DNA of 64,000 bases from Ramlibacter sp. (GTDB taxonomy: Bacteria > Pseudomonadota > Gammaproteobacteria > Burkholderiales > Burkholderiaceae_C), in contig JADJPY010000005.1 in NCBI GenBank assembly GCA_016713005.1, positions 73,691-137,690 of the forward strand. The letters are read 5' to 3'. Position 1 is the first letter of the stretch. Every line of letters begins with the position of its first letter. The notes beneath the pieces were generated by a model, which saw only the letters and a program-made list of their open reading frames with translations, was not told the DNA's origin and searched no databases. A program made the translations under genes and the position numbers. Positions 19,930-28,009 of this stretch are shown here, piece after piece.

Positions 19930-20448
19930 GTGCGCGCCCGCCGCTTGAAATTCGACATCCGAAAACTGTTCGCACGCACCGGGGGCATTGCCCCGCGCGA
20001 CAGTGACCACCCCGGCGAGGCCGACAGCGACTACCTGCCCCGTGGCGCTGGGGCCGAGGGGCTGGAGACCGATTACCAGACGCTGATCTCCGGGCTGTTC
20101 CGTCGCTGGGGGATAGCGCAGGGCTGCGTCACCGTGGAGGTCAAGACCGTGGGCAAGGCGGGGGACGGCTTTGACGTCTTCGTGGCCCTGGTGCGCATGG
20201 TCAGTTGGGACCAGCGCTCCTCCATGCGCCTTCTGGTGGGCCTGCCCTTGCTGGAGCAGAAGATCCGCAAGACGGTGCGCGGCACCTGGCTGGCCGACTA
20301 CAGCCACTTCGGCGGCCTGTGGCTGCACGCGTCCGACAAGCTGCAACTGCCCCAGGACATGCGCGACTCCATGTTGCACATGAGCCAGCCCGCGGGGTCC
20401 GATTCCCTGCCGGCAAAGGACAGCACCCCCGGCGGACTCGCCGCCTGA
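19930..20448 (+). CDS. Conserved-looking hypothetical protein
   Basis: A 172-residue protein from a GTG start; I do not recognise a family. The middle (TDYQTLISGLFRRWGIAQG to LPQDMRDSMLHM) looks globular and well composed, while both ends are Pro/Gly/Ser-rich. No signal peptide or membrane segment. A TATAAT box at 19779-19784 upstream is a possible -10 element. It converges on tupA with a 19-bp gap. Confidence 0.55.
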   Translation: MRARRLKFDIRKLFARTGGIAPRDSDHPGEADSDYLPRGAGAEGLETDYQTLISGLFRRWGIAQGCVTVEVKTVGKAGDGFDVFVALVRMVSWDQRSSMRLLVGLPLLEQKIRKTVRGTWLADYSHFGGLWLHASDKLQLPQDMRDSMLHMSQPAGSDSLPAKDSTPGGLAA

Positions 20449-20467
20449 GGGGGCGCACGCCTTCGCG

Positions 20468-21301
20468 TCATTTCGTGGCGTTCGGGAAGAACAGCTGCTC
20501 ACCACCGATCTTGTAGCCTGCGATCACGCCCTGCCCGGCAGGCGAGACCACCCAGTCGACGAATTTCTGGGCATCGGCGGCCTTCACGTGCGGGTGCTTC
20601 GCCGGGTTCACGGCGATCACGCCGTACTGGTTGAACAGACGGGTGTCCCCTTCCACCAGGATGGCCAGCTCACCGCGGTTCTTGAAGTTCAGCCAGGTGC
20701 CCCGGTCGGCAAGCACATAGGCGCCGGTCGATGCACCGATGTTCAGGGCCGGGCCCATGCCGCAGCCGCACTCCTTGTAGCCGCTGCCCTTTCGGTCGGC
20801 GGCGCCGGCCGCCACCCAGTAGCGCAACTCGGCCGCATGCGTGCCGCTCTTGTCACCGCGCGAAACAAAGGGCGCGTTGGCCGCTGACAGCTTTTTCAGC
20901 GCTTCAACGATGTCCTTGCCCCGTGTGCCGGCGGGGTCGGCCTTCGGGCCGATGAGCACGAAATCGTTGTACATCACCGGCAGGCGGCGCACGCCAAAAC
21001 CATCGGCGACAAGCTTCTCCTCGGCCACCTGGTCGTGCACGAACAGCACATCCGCATCGCCGCGGCGGCCCATGTCCAGTGCCTGGCCTGTGCCCAGCGC
21101 CACGACCTTGATGTCGATGCCGGTCGCCTTCTTGAACTCCGGCAACAGGTGGCCGAACAGGCCCGACTGTTCGGTGGACGTGGTCGACGCCATCGTGATC
21201 GACTGCGCCGACGCGCTGCCGACTGCTATAAAAATCATAGCTGCTGACGCAGAAAACACGCGGGCTGCAGGCCAAAAACGCTTGAGAATCAGGGTGTTCA
21301 C
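20468..21301 (-). CDS. tupA: Tungstate ABC transporter substrate-binding protein
   Basis: A 277-residue periplasmic protein. The TupA signatures TSTEQSGLFGHLLPEF and VALGTGQALDMGRRGDADV are clear; tungstate or molybdate oxyanions are bound. It starts at GTG 21301, overlapping the tupC stop as GTGA, so translation is coupled. The signal peptide (residues about 8-30, PAARVFSASAAMIFIAVGSA) is encoded by a copy of the dispersed repeat. Confidence 0.92.
   Translation of the reverse strand: MNTLILKRFWPAARVFSASAAMIFIAVGSASAQSITMASTTSTEQSGLFGHLLPEFKKATGIDIKVVALGTGQALDMGRRGDADVLFVHDQVAEEKLVADGFGVRRLPVMYNDFVLIGPKADPAGTRGKDIVEALKKLSAANAPFVSRGDKSGTHAAELRYWVAAGAADRKGSGYKECGCGMGPALNIGASTGAYVLADRGTWLNFKNRGELAILVEGDTRLFNQYGVIAVNPAKHPHVKAADAQKFVDWVVSPAGQGVIAGYKIGGEQLFFPNATK
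21224..21280 (+). repeat. Dispersed repeat, copy 3, inside tupA signal-peptide codons
   Basis: GCTATAAAAATCATAGCTGC followed by a degenerate GCGGGCTGCAGGCCAAAA. The tupA reading frame crosses it antisense, giving PAARVFSASAAMIFIA. Confidence 0.75.
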
Positions 21302-21990
21302 GGGGTTTCTCCTTTGACAAACAGAAAAGCTTCCTTCGATGTTTCCTCCAGCCGCGGGCTGTGGAAAAACTCGTCCACGGGCAGGTCCGCCAGCACGCGC
21401 CCCTGCTCCAGATAGATCACCCGGGTGGCCAGCCGCTTGACCTGGCCCAGGTTGTGGCTGGCGAACACCAGGCCCATGCCTCCTGCGGCAAAGTCGGCCA
21501 TCAGGGCTTCGACCTCGCGCTTGGCATGCGGGTCGAGGCTGGCGGTGGGCTCGTCCAGCAGCAGCACGTCGGGTTGCAGGCTCCAGGCGCGCGCCAGCGC
21601 CACGCGCTGTTGCTGCCCCCCCGACAGGGTGTGGGCCTGGCGTGACGCCAGCGTGTCCACGCCCACCCGCTGCAGCGCCACCATCGCCTCGGTGTGCGCA
21701 TCCCGCCAGCGCCGGCCCCGCAACCACAGGCCCAGCGCCACGTTGAAGTGCGTGCTGGCGCGCAGCATCCAGGGCCGCTGGAACAGCATCGACTGGCGCA
21801 TGGCCGGGTCCAGCCGCACCGAGCCCGATGTGGGCGCCACCAGTCCGTGCAGCACCCGCAGCAGCGTGCTCTTGCCGCTGCCGTTGGCGCCGATCAGCGC
21901 CACGCGCTCGCCCGCGCCGATGTGCAGGTCCACGTCGCGCAGCGCATCCACGCGGCCAAAGCGCACGGCCACCGCGTCGAGTTGCATCAT
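21298..21990 (-). CDS. tupC: Tungstate ABC transporter ATP-binding protein
   Basis: A 230-residue ABC ATPase with Walker A GANGSGKST (34-42), signature LSGGQQQR and Walker B VLLLDEPTASLD. It energises the TupB permease. It overlaps tupB by ATGA at 21987-21990 and tupA by GTGA, so the three subunits are made from coupled reading frames. Confidence 0.92.
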   Translation of the reverse strand: MMQLDAVAVRFGRVDALRDVDLHIGAGERVALIGANGSGKSTLLRVLHGLVAPTSGSVRLDPAMRQSMLFQRPWMLRASTHFNVALGLWLRGRRWRDAHTEAMVALQRVGVDTLASRQAHTLSGGQQQRVALARAWSLQPDVLLLDEPTASLDPHAKREVEALMADFAAGGMGLVFASHNLGQVKRLATRVIYLEQGRVLADLPVDEFFHSPRLEETSKEAFLFVKGETP

Positions 21991-22718
21991 GTGCCGGCCC
22001 CCGCCACACGCGCGCCGCTGTCGCGCACGCCCCGCCAGCGCGCCAGCGCACCGATCAGTGCGTTGAGCGCCAGCACCACACCCAGCAGGATCAGGCCAAG
22101 CGCCAGCGCCAGCGGCAGGTCGCCCTTGCTGGTCTCCAGTGCAATGGCGGTGGTCATCACCCGGGTGAAGCCGTCGATGTTGCCGCCCACCACCATCACC
22201 GCGCCCACCTCGGAGATGGCGCGCCCGAAGCAGGCAATCAGCACGGTCAACAGCGCAAAGCGCTCGTCCCAGGCGAGCAGCAGGCCACGCAGCGCCGTAC
22301 CCGCGCCCAGGGATCGCAACTGCTCGCCGTGCGCCGTCTCGGCGTCTTCAACCGCCTGGCGCGTCAAAGCCGTCACCACGGGCAGCACCAGCACGGCCTG
22401 CGCCAGCACCATGGCCTTGAAAGTGAACAGCCAGCCCAGAAAGCCCAGCGGGCCCGAGCGCGACAACAGCAGGTAAATCACCAGTCCCACCACCACCGAG
22501 GGCAGCGCCAGCAAGGTGTTCAGCAGGGTGAGCACCGCGCCGCGCCCGGGGAAGCGCGCCACCGCCAGCCAGGCGCCCAGCAGCAGCCCGCCGGCGCAGG
22601 CCAGCGCGCAGGCACTGGCGCTGACCGACAGGGAGCGGGCCACGATGGACAGCAGGACGGGGTCGGCCGCAGCGATGAGGGCCAGCGCAGTGAGCGCGCT
22701 GTCGGCAAAGGTGTTCAT
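21987..22718 (-). CDS. tupB: Tungstate ABC transporter permease
   Basis: A 243-residue inner-membrane permease of the ModB/TupB kind with five or six hydrophobic segments and the EAA-type loop ISEVGAVMVVGGNIDG. It starts at ATG 22718. First gene of the tupBCA operon. Confidence 0.92.
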   Translation of the reverse strand: MNTFADSALTALALIAAADPVLLSIVARSLSVSASACALACAGGLLLGAWLAVARFPGRGAVLTLLNTLLALPSVVVGLVIYLLLSRSGPLGFLGWLFTFKAMVLAQAVLVLPVVTALTRQAVEDAETAHGEQLRSLGAGTALRGLLLAWDERFALLTVLIACFGRAISEVGAVMVVGGNIDGFTRVMTTAIALETSKGDLPLALALGLILLGVVLALNALIGALARWRGVRDSGARVAGAGT

Positions 22719-22771
22719 GCAGTGGAGGCATGCTAACGATGCCCCGGCACGACACCATCCGGACAGACGAG

Positions 22772-22791
22772 CTATGCAATGTTCTGCATAG
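22772..22791. promoter_or_regulatory. Palindromic operator candidate between tupB and the ModE-like regulator
   Basis: CTATGCA-ATGTTC-TGCATAG is a perfect 7-bp inverted repeat with a 6-bp spacer. It is the spacing used by ModE-type dimers. It sits 53 bp before tupB and 50 bp before the regulator start, so one site could repress both directions. Confidence 0.6.
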
Positions 22792-22841
22792 GACGCGGCG
22801 CCGAGGCGCAGGCAGGCGGACCATGCGGGATACTGCGGCCT

Positions 22842-23945
22842 GTGCACCAGATCGAACTCTCCTACGCGCTGGGCCGCCGCTCGGGCGCGCTGATCCGCAA
22901 CCCGCTGATGGAGTTGCTGCTGGCCGTGCGCGAGTCGGGCTCCATCTCGGGTGCGGCGCGCACGCTGGGCCTGTCGTACCGCCACGTGTGGGGCGAGCTC
23001 AAGCGCTGGGAAGCCGAACTCGCCCACCCGCTCATCATCTGGGAGCGCGGGCAGCGGGCGCAGCTCTCGCCCTTTGGGGACAAGCTGCTGTGGGCCGAGC
23101 GCCAGGCCCAGGCGCGGCTGGCGGCGCAGATTGGCGCGCTGCAGGCCGACCTGGAGCGCGCCTTTGCCGTTGCGTTTGACGACCAGTCCCAGGTGCTCAC
23201 GCTGTATGCCAGCCACGACGACGCCCTGGTGGCGCTGCGCGAGCACGCGGCGGGCGCGGCGCGCCTGCACCTGGACATCCGCTTTACCGGCAGTGTGGAC
23301 GCCATCCGCGCGCTCAACGAGGGGCGTTGCTCCATGGCGGGCTTTCACACGCGCCAGTCACCCGGGCCGGGTTCCCTGGCGCAACGCACCTACCAGCCAC
23401 TGCTGCAGCCCGGACGGCACAAGATCATCGGCTTTGCGCGGCGCACGCAGGGGCTGATGGTGGCGCGGGGCAACCCTCTGGCGCTGCACAGCCTGCAGGA
23501 AGTGGCGGCTGCGGGGGCGCGCTTTGTCAACCGCCCCCTGGGCTCGGGCACCCGGCTGCTGCTGGACGAACTGCTGCAAATCGCGGGCCTTGCCGAGGCG
23601 AGCCTCGTCGGCTACGACGCCGTGGAGCCTTCACACGCGGCGGTGGCGCAGGCGGTGGCTTCGGGCGCAGCCGACGTGGGCCTGGGCATCGAGGCTGCCG
23701 CCCGCGCGCGCGGGCTGGACTTTGTCGCCCTGCTGGAGGAGGACTACCACCTGGTGTGTCTCAAGTCTTCGCTGGAGCAACCCGCGACACTGGCCCTGCG
23801 CGGGCTGTTGGGGGGCGACGAATGGGCCACGCGGCTGGCCCAACTGCCTGGCTACACGCCCTGGAACCCCGGCCAGGTGCAGGCCATGGGCAAGCTGCTG
23901 CCGTGGTGGGACTTCAGCCGTTTAAAGCATAAAAAAGGCCGCTAG
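22842..23945 (+). CDS. ModE-like regulator with periplasmic-binding-like sensor domain
   Basis: About 367 residues from GTG 22842. The N terminus is a ModE/LysR-type winged helix (SGSISGAARTLGLSYRHVWGELKRWE). The C-terminal two thirds resemble a PBP-like oxyanion-binding domain (FVNRPLGSGTRLLLDELL). Such proteins sense molybdate or tungstate and repress the transporter. An earlier ATG at 22779 would lie within the operator. The last codons (HKKGR) come from a dispersed repeat. Confidence 0.88.
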   Translation: MHQIELSYALGRRSGALIRNPLMELLLAVRESGSISGAARTLGLSYRHVWGELKRWEAELAHPLIIWERGQRAQLSPFGDKLLWAERQAQARLAAQIGALQADLERAFAVAFDDQSQVLTLYASHDDALVALREHAAGAARLHLDIRFTGSVDAIRALNEGRCSMAGFHTRQSPGPGSLAQRTYQPLLQPGRHKIIGFARRTQGLMVARGNPLALHSLQEVAAAGARFVNRPLGSGTRLLLDELLQIAGLAEASLVGYDAVEPSHAAVAQAVASGAADVGLGIEAAARARGLDFVALLEEDYHLVCLKSSLEQPATLALRGLLGGDEWATRLAQLPGYTPWNPGQVQAMGKLLPWWDFSRLKHKKGR

Positions 23946-23986
23946 CCCCCGTCAGACAAGCGTGACCCGCTATGCTTTTGATAGCA
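23930..23986 (-). repeat. Dispersed repeat, copy 4
   Basis: On the minus strand GCTATCAAAAGCATAGCGGG, then GACGGGGGCTAGCGGCCTTT. It fills the gap between the convergent ModE-like and EgtB-like genes and encodes the regulator's last residues. Confidence 0.78.
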
Positions 23987-23996
23987 AACCGGCGTT

Positions 23997-25289
23997 TCAG
24001 GGCGCGCAGGAGCGAAACCCGGTGAACCCGCTGTCGTCGTCTGGCAAGGCAAAACCCCGTGCACGCGGTTGGCGCAGCCGCCCGTGCGTGGCAAATGACG
24101 CGCCGCGCAGCGCCCAGGCGCGCTCGAACCACGGCAGGCTGTAGCTGGCCCACGGCCCGGCCCGAAAGCCCGGGTAGGGCCGGAAGGTGCTGGCCGTCCA
24201 CTCGTGCACGTCGCCCCACTGGAAACCCCTGGCCCGCATGGAGCAGGCCGCGACCTCCCATTCGGCCTCGGTGGGCAGGCGGCGACCGGCCCAGTTGCAC
24301 CAGGCCTGCGCCTCCCACCCGCTGGCGTGGACCACGCTTTGCGTGCCGCGCAGGCGCCGCGCCTGGCCAAACCGGGTCTGGATCACCGCGCCGCTGGCCG
24401 AGCCGATCTGCTCCACCTGGCGCGGCGCCCGCCGCCCGCCCTGCGCGGCCTGGGCCTGCAACCACGCCCAGCCCGCCGTGCCCCACCAACCGGGGTTGTC
24501 GTAGCCGCCGTCGTCCACGAACTCGGCAAACTGAGACCAGCTCACCGGCTGCGCATCGATCTCAAAGCCCGGCAAGGCCACCTCATGGGCCGGGCCTTCG
24601 TTGTCCCAGGCGAAGCCGCAGCCCGGCCCCCGCCGGGTGCCCAGGGTCCAGCGGGTGGCGGGCACGCCCACCGTGCGCACCGACCCCAGGGCGCCGGGCG
24701 GTGCGTCCACATCCATGGCCACACCGCAGGCATCGGCGATGCGCGCCAGCCGCTCGCCACATTGGTCCTCATGGAACAGCGCCAGCCGGTAGAAGTACAG
24801 CGCATCGTCGTCTTCGGCGCTCTTGTCCAGCAGCTCCAGCGTCGACTCCAGGGTGTCAAGCAGCCAGGCGCGCACTTCGGCCGGAGTGGGAAGTTCCGCG
24901 TCGCCTACCGTATCCGCCGCCGCCAGTTCCGGGTTCCACAAGGCATCGGCCCGCGGATCCACCGAGGCCAGCCGCAGGCCGTCCGCCGGGGCCTGCTCGC
25001 CGCGCGCGCGTTGCGGGTTGCGCCCGATCCACCACTCCTGGAACCATCCCAGGTGGCCTGCCAGCCACAGCGGCGCGTCGGGGCCACGGCCCCTCCGCAC
25101 GTCCACGCCGGCCGCGTCCAGGCCTTCCTCAAGTTGCCTGAGGCGGTGCAGTGTGGTGTTGCGCGCATCCACCAGCGCCAGCGACAGCCATTCACGGCCC
25201 GCCACACGCAGGTCCAGACCGGCGCCAGACAGTCCGCTGGAGAGGGAAGAAGAAGGTTCGGCCATGGGTGCGCGGGGTTCTGCGGTCAT
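23997..25289 (-). CDS. EgtB/SenA-like DinB plus FGE-sulfatase-domain protein
   Basis: A 430-residue protein. The N-terminal DinB-like domain has AGHLGWFQEWW and ALFHEDQCGERL; the C-terminal formylglycine-enzyme/sulfatase fold has SWSQFAEFVDDGGYDNPGWW and RLPTEAEWEVAA. The family (EgtB, and SenA of selenoneine synthesis) joins sulfur or selenium to histidine betaine using iron held by three histidines. Here the second histidine of the usual HxxxH is cysteine (HEDQC), so iron binding may be altered. No egtD, senB or senC lies nearby. Which product it makes cannot be read from sequence. Confidence 0.8.
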   Translation of the reverse strand: MTAEPRAPMAEPSSSLSSGLSGAGLDLRVAGREWLSLALVDARNTTLHRLRQLEEGLDAAGVDVRRGRGPDAPLWLAGHLGWFQEWWIGRNPQRARGEQAPADGLRLASVDPRADALWNPELAAADTVGDAELPTPAEVRAWLLDTLESTLELLDKSAEDDDALYFYRLALFHEDQCGERLARIADACGVAMDVDAPPGALGSVRTVGVPATRWTLGTRRGPGCGFAWDNEGPAHEVALPGFEIDAQPVSWSQFAEFVDDGGYDNPGWWGTAGWAWLQAQAAQGGRRAPRQVEQIGSASGAVIQTRFGQARRLRGTQSVVHASGWEAQAWCNWAGRRLPTEAEWEVAACSMRARGFQWGDVHEWTASTFRPYPGFRAGPWASYSLPWFERAWALRGASFATHGRLRQPRARGFALPDDDSGFTGFRSCAP

Positions 25290-25445
25290 TGTGTCACCGG
25301 GTCGCAGGCCCGTGTTTTCCCTAGGTGACCCTGTCCGTCCGTCAGGCTTTTCTCAGGCACTTGCGGTTACGCTTCCCGCTGACCCCAGCCGGGGTGCGCC
25401 CCGGCCTGCCCGGCGGGAAGCCTTTCTTGCCTTTGCGGAGACTGC

Positions 25446-26048
25446 ATGACTTTTCTACTCAACTTTTCACACCTCGTGGACCGGTGCAACGACATGATCG
25501 GCAAGCTGGTGCGCTGGCTGGTGCTGGCCGCCGTGCTGATCAGCGCGGGCAATGCCATCGTGCGCAAGATCTTCAATACCAGCTCCAACGGGCTGCTGGA
25601 GATCCAGTGGTACCTGTTCGCCGGCGTGTTCATGCTGGGGGCGGGCTACGCCTTCCTGCGCAACGTGCACGTGCGCATCGACTTCGTGTCCAGCAAGCTG
25701 TCCAAACGGACCAACGCCATCATTGATGCAGCCGGGATCGTCGTCTTCCTGATCCCGCTGTGCCTGATCCTGATCCGCCTGAGCTGGCCGTTCTTCTACA
25801 ACGCCTGGGTCACCGGCGAGATGTCCTCCAACGCGGGCGGCCTGATCCGCTGGCCGGTGCTGATGCTGATCCCGCTGGGCTTCGCCATCCTGCTGCTGCA
25901 GGCCCTGTCCGAGCTGATCAAGCGCATCGCCTTCCTGCGCGGCGTGATCACCGAACCCATCAGCGTCGAAGCCGGCAAGTCCGACGAAGAGCTGCTGGCC
26001 GAAGAACTGGCCCTCGAAGCCGAGAAGAAGATGGCGGGAGCCAAGTAA
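25446..26048 (+). CDS. TRAP transporter small permease (DctQ family, TakQ-like)
   Basis: A 200-residue membrane protein with four hydrophobic segments and the region RNVHVRIDFVSSKLSKR near residue 78. The acidic-basic C-terminal tail (KSDEELLAEELALEAEKK) is a likely short helix. Its stop abuts the next start with no gap, and it likely partners the longer DctM and the TakP-like receptor downstream. Confidence 0.92.
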   Translation: MTFLLNFSHLVDRCNDMIGKLVRWLVLAAVLISAGNAIVRKIFNTSSNGLLEIQWYLFAGVFMLGAGYAFLRNVHVRIDFVSSKLSKRTNAIIDAAGIVVFLIPLCLILIRLSWPFFYNAWVTGEMSSNAGGLIRWPVLMLIPLGFAILLLQALSELIKRIAFLRGVITEPISVEAGKSDEELLAEELALEAEKKMAGAK

Positions 26049-27893
26049 ATGGAAACCTCATTCATTGCCCAGCAATTTGTCCCGCTGATGTTCGCGGGGC
26101 TGTTCCTGTTCCTGCTGTCTGGCATCCCCGTCGCGTTCGGGCTGGCGGCCACCGGGCTGCTGTTCGGCTTTATCGGCATGGAAGCCGGCCTGTTCAACAG
26201 CAACCTGTTCCAGGCGCTGCCGCAGCGGGTGTTCGGCATCATGCAGAACGACACGCTGCTGGCCATCCCGTTCTTTACCTTCATGGGCATCATCCTGGAA
26301 CGATCCGGCATGGCCGAGGATCTGCTGGAGACCGTGGGCCAGGTGTTCGGGCCGCTGCGCGGCGGCCTGGCCATCGCGGTGATCCTGGTGGGCGCCCTGC
26401 TGGCCGCCACCACCGGCGTGGTCGCGGCGGCGGTGATCTCCATGGGCCTGATCTCGCTGCCCATCATGCTGCGCTACGGCTACAACCGCACCATCGCCAC
26501 GGGCACCATCACCGCCTCCGGCACCCTGGCCCAGGCGATCCCGCCGTCCCTGGTGCTGATCGTGCTGGCCGACCAGCTCGGCCGCTCGGTGGGCGACATG
26601 TATTCGGGCGCCCTGATTCCCGGCCTGATCCTGGTGGGCATTTACCTGGGCTTTGTCGTGCTGGTGGCCATCATCAAGCCCGACTGGGTGCCCGCGCTGC
26701 CGGCCGAGGCCCGCATTTACCGCGAAGACAACGGTGCCAGCGGCCACAAGTCCCTGCTGGCGCTGATGCTGATCTGCGGCGCGGCCGGCTTTGCCTGGTC
26801 GCGCGTGCACCAGATCATCATCAACCCGCTGGTGGAGCGCACGCTGCCCGCGCCGGGCGACGAGATCGTCATCATGTCCATGACGGTTGCCTCGCTGCTG
26901 GCCCTGGCACTGGCGCTGCTCAACAAGGGCCTGAAGGTCGGGCTGCTGTCGCGCCTGACGGAGCAGGTCACTTTCGTGCTGATCCCCCCGCTGGTGCTGA
27001 TCTTCCTGGTGCTGGGCACCATCTTCCTGGGCATCGCCACCCCGACCGAAGGCGGCGCGATGGGCGCCCTGGGCGCGCTGATCATGGCCACCAGCCGTCG
27101 CAAGCTCAGCATGAAGCTCATGATCCAGGCGCTGGACAACACCTCGCGCCTGTCCATCTTCGTGCTGTTCATCCTGATCGGCTCCACCGTGTTCAGCTTC
27201 ACCTTCAATGCGGCCGACGGCCACATCTGGGTGGAGCACCTGTTCAAGGACATGCCCGGCGGCGCGCTGGGCTTCCTGATCGTGGTGAACATCCTGATCT
27301 TCATCCTGGGCTGCTTCATCGACTTCTTCGAGATCGCGTTCATCGTGATCCCGATCCTGGCGCCGGTGGCCGACAAGATCCTGGCGGGCTTCCTGCCGGC
27401 GGGCACGCCGCCCGAGATGACGCTGATCTGGTTCGGGGTGGTGATCGCCATGAACCTGCAGACCTCGTTCCTCACGCCGCCCTTTGGCTTTGCGCTGTTC
27501 TACCTGCGCAGCGTGGCCGCCAAGAAGGACTACAAGGACCGGGTGACGGGCGAGACCATTCCCGCGGTGCAGACGACGCAGATCTACAAGGGCTCGATCG
27601 CCTTCATCATCCTTCAGGTCATCATGGTGGCCGCCGTGATCGCCTTCCCCACCCTGGTCACCGGCGGTATTGAGAAGGCCGTGCAGATCGACGCCGACAA
27701 GGCCCTGCAGCAAATGCAGATGGAGTCCGCGCGCGACGCGGCTCCGCCGGCCAATGAGGCCACCCCGGGTGCTTCGGCCCCTGGCGCGGCACCCGGTGCA
27801 CCGGCTGGTGGCGACACCGGCAAGGAAGCCAAGGAAGACCCGATGAAGGCGCTGCTGGAATCCATGAAGCAGGACCAGGGCAAGAAGCCCTGA
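26049..27893 (+). CDS. Extended TRAP transporter large permease (DctM family)
   Basis: A 614-residue permease, about 180 residues longer than ordinary DctM. The extra length comes from a central insertion with further hydrophobic segments (around residues 230-310) and an Ala/Pro/Gly-rich, lysine-containing cytoplasmic tail (about 65 residues). Extended permeases of this kind accompany TakP-type receptors. Core landmarks such as ATPTEGGAMGALGALI and SFLTPPFGFALFYL are intact. Confidence 0.92.
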   Translation: METSFIAQQFVPLMFAGLFLFLLSGIPVAFGLAATGLLFGFIGMEAGLFNSNLFQALPQRVFGIMQNDTLLAIPFFTFMGIILERSGMAEDLLETVGQVFGPLRGGLAIAVILVGALLAATTGVVAAAVISMGLISLPIMLRYGYNRTIATGTITASGTLAQAIPPSLVLIVLADQLGRSVGDMYSGALIPGLILVGIYLGFVVLVAIIKPDWVPALPAEARIYREDNGASGHKSLLALMLICGAAGFAWSRVHQIIINPLVERTLPAPGDEIVIMSMTVASLLALALALLNKGLKVGLLSRLTEQVTFVLIPPLVLIFLVLGTIFLGIATPTEGGAMGALGALIMATSRRKLSMKLMIQALDNTSRLSIFVLFILIGSTVFSFTFNAADGHIWVEHLFKDMPGGALGFLIVVNILIFILGCFIDFFEIAFIVIPILAPVADKILAGFLPAGTPPEMTLIWFGVVIAMNLQTSFLTPPFGFALFYLRSVAAKKDYKDRVTGETIPAVQTTQIYKGSIAFIILQVIMVAAVIAFPTLVTGGIEKAVQIDADKALQQMQMESARDAAPPANEATPGASAPGAAPGAPAGGDTGKEAKEDPMKALLESMKQDQGKKP

Positions 27894-27927
27894 CCTGGGG
27901 GGATATCCCCCCGGCCGCGTTCCGCGC

Positions 27928-27971
27928 GGCCCCAATAAAAAGCCCCGCATGCGGGGCTTTTTATTGGGGCC
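27928..27971. terminator. 44-bp perfect palindrome, bidirectional terminator
   Basis: Perfect palindrome centred on GCATGC (27947-27952). The inner GC stem AGCCCCGC/GCGGGGCT is flanked by A5 and T5, then GGCCCCAAT/ATTGGGGCC. It works in both directions between convergent TRAP permease and receptor genes. Confidence 0.92.
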
Positions 27972-27993
27972 TTCACTGCGCTGGCAGTGAAGG
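27970..27993. other. Second hairpin beside the palindrome
   Basis: CCTTCACTGC-GCTG-GCAGTGAAGG is a perfect 10-bp stem with a 4-base loop, sharing two bases with the palindrome. It lies just after the stop of the receptor gene and may protect that mRNA's 3' end. Confidence 0.6.
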
Positions 27994-28009
27994 CCTTGCT
28001 GGGAGCACC

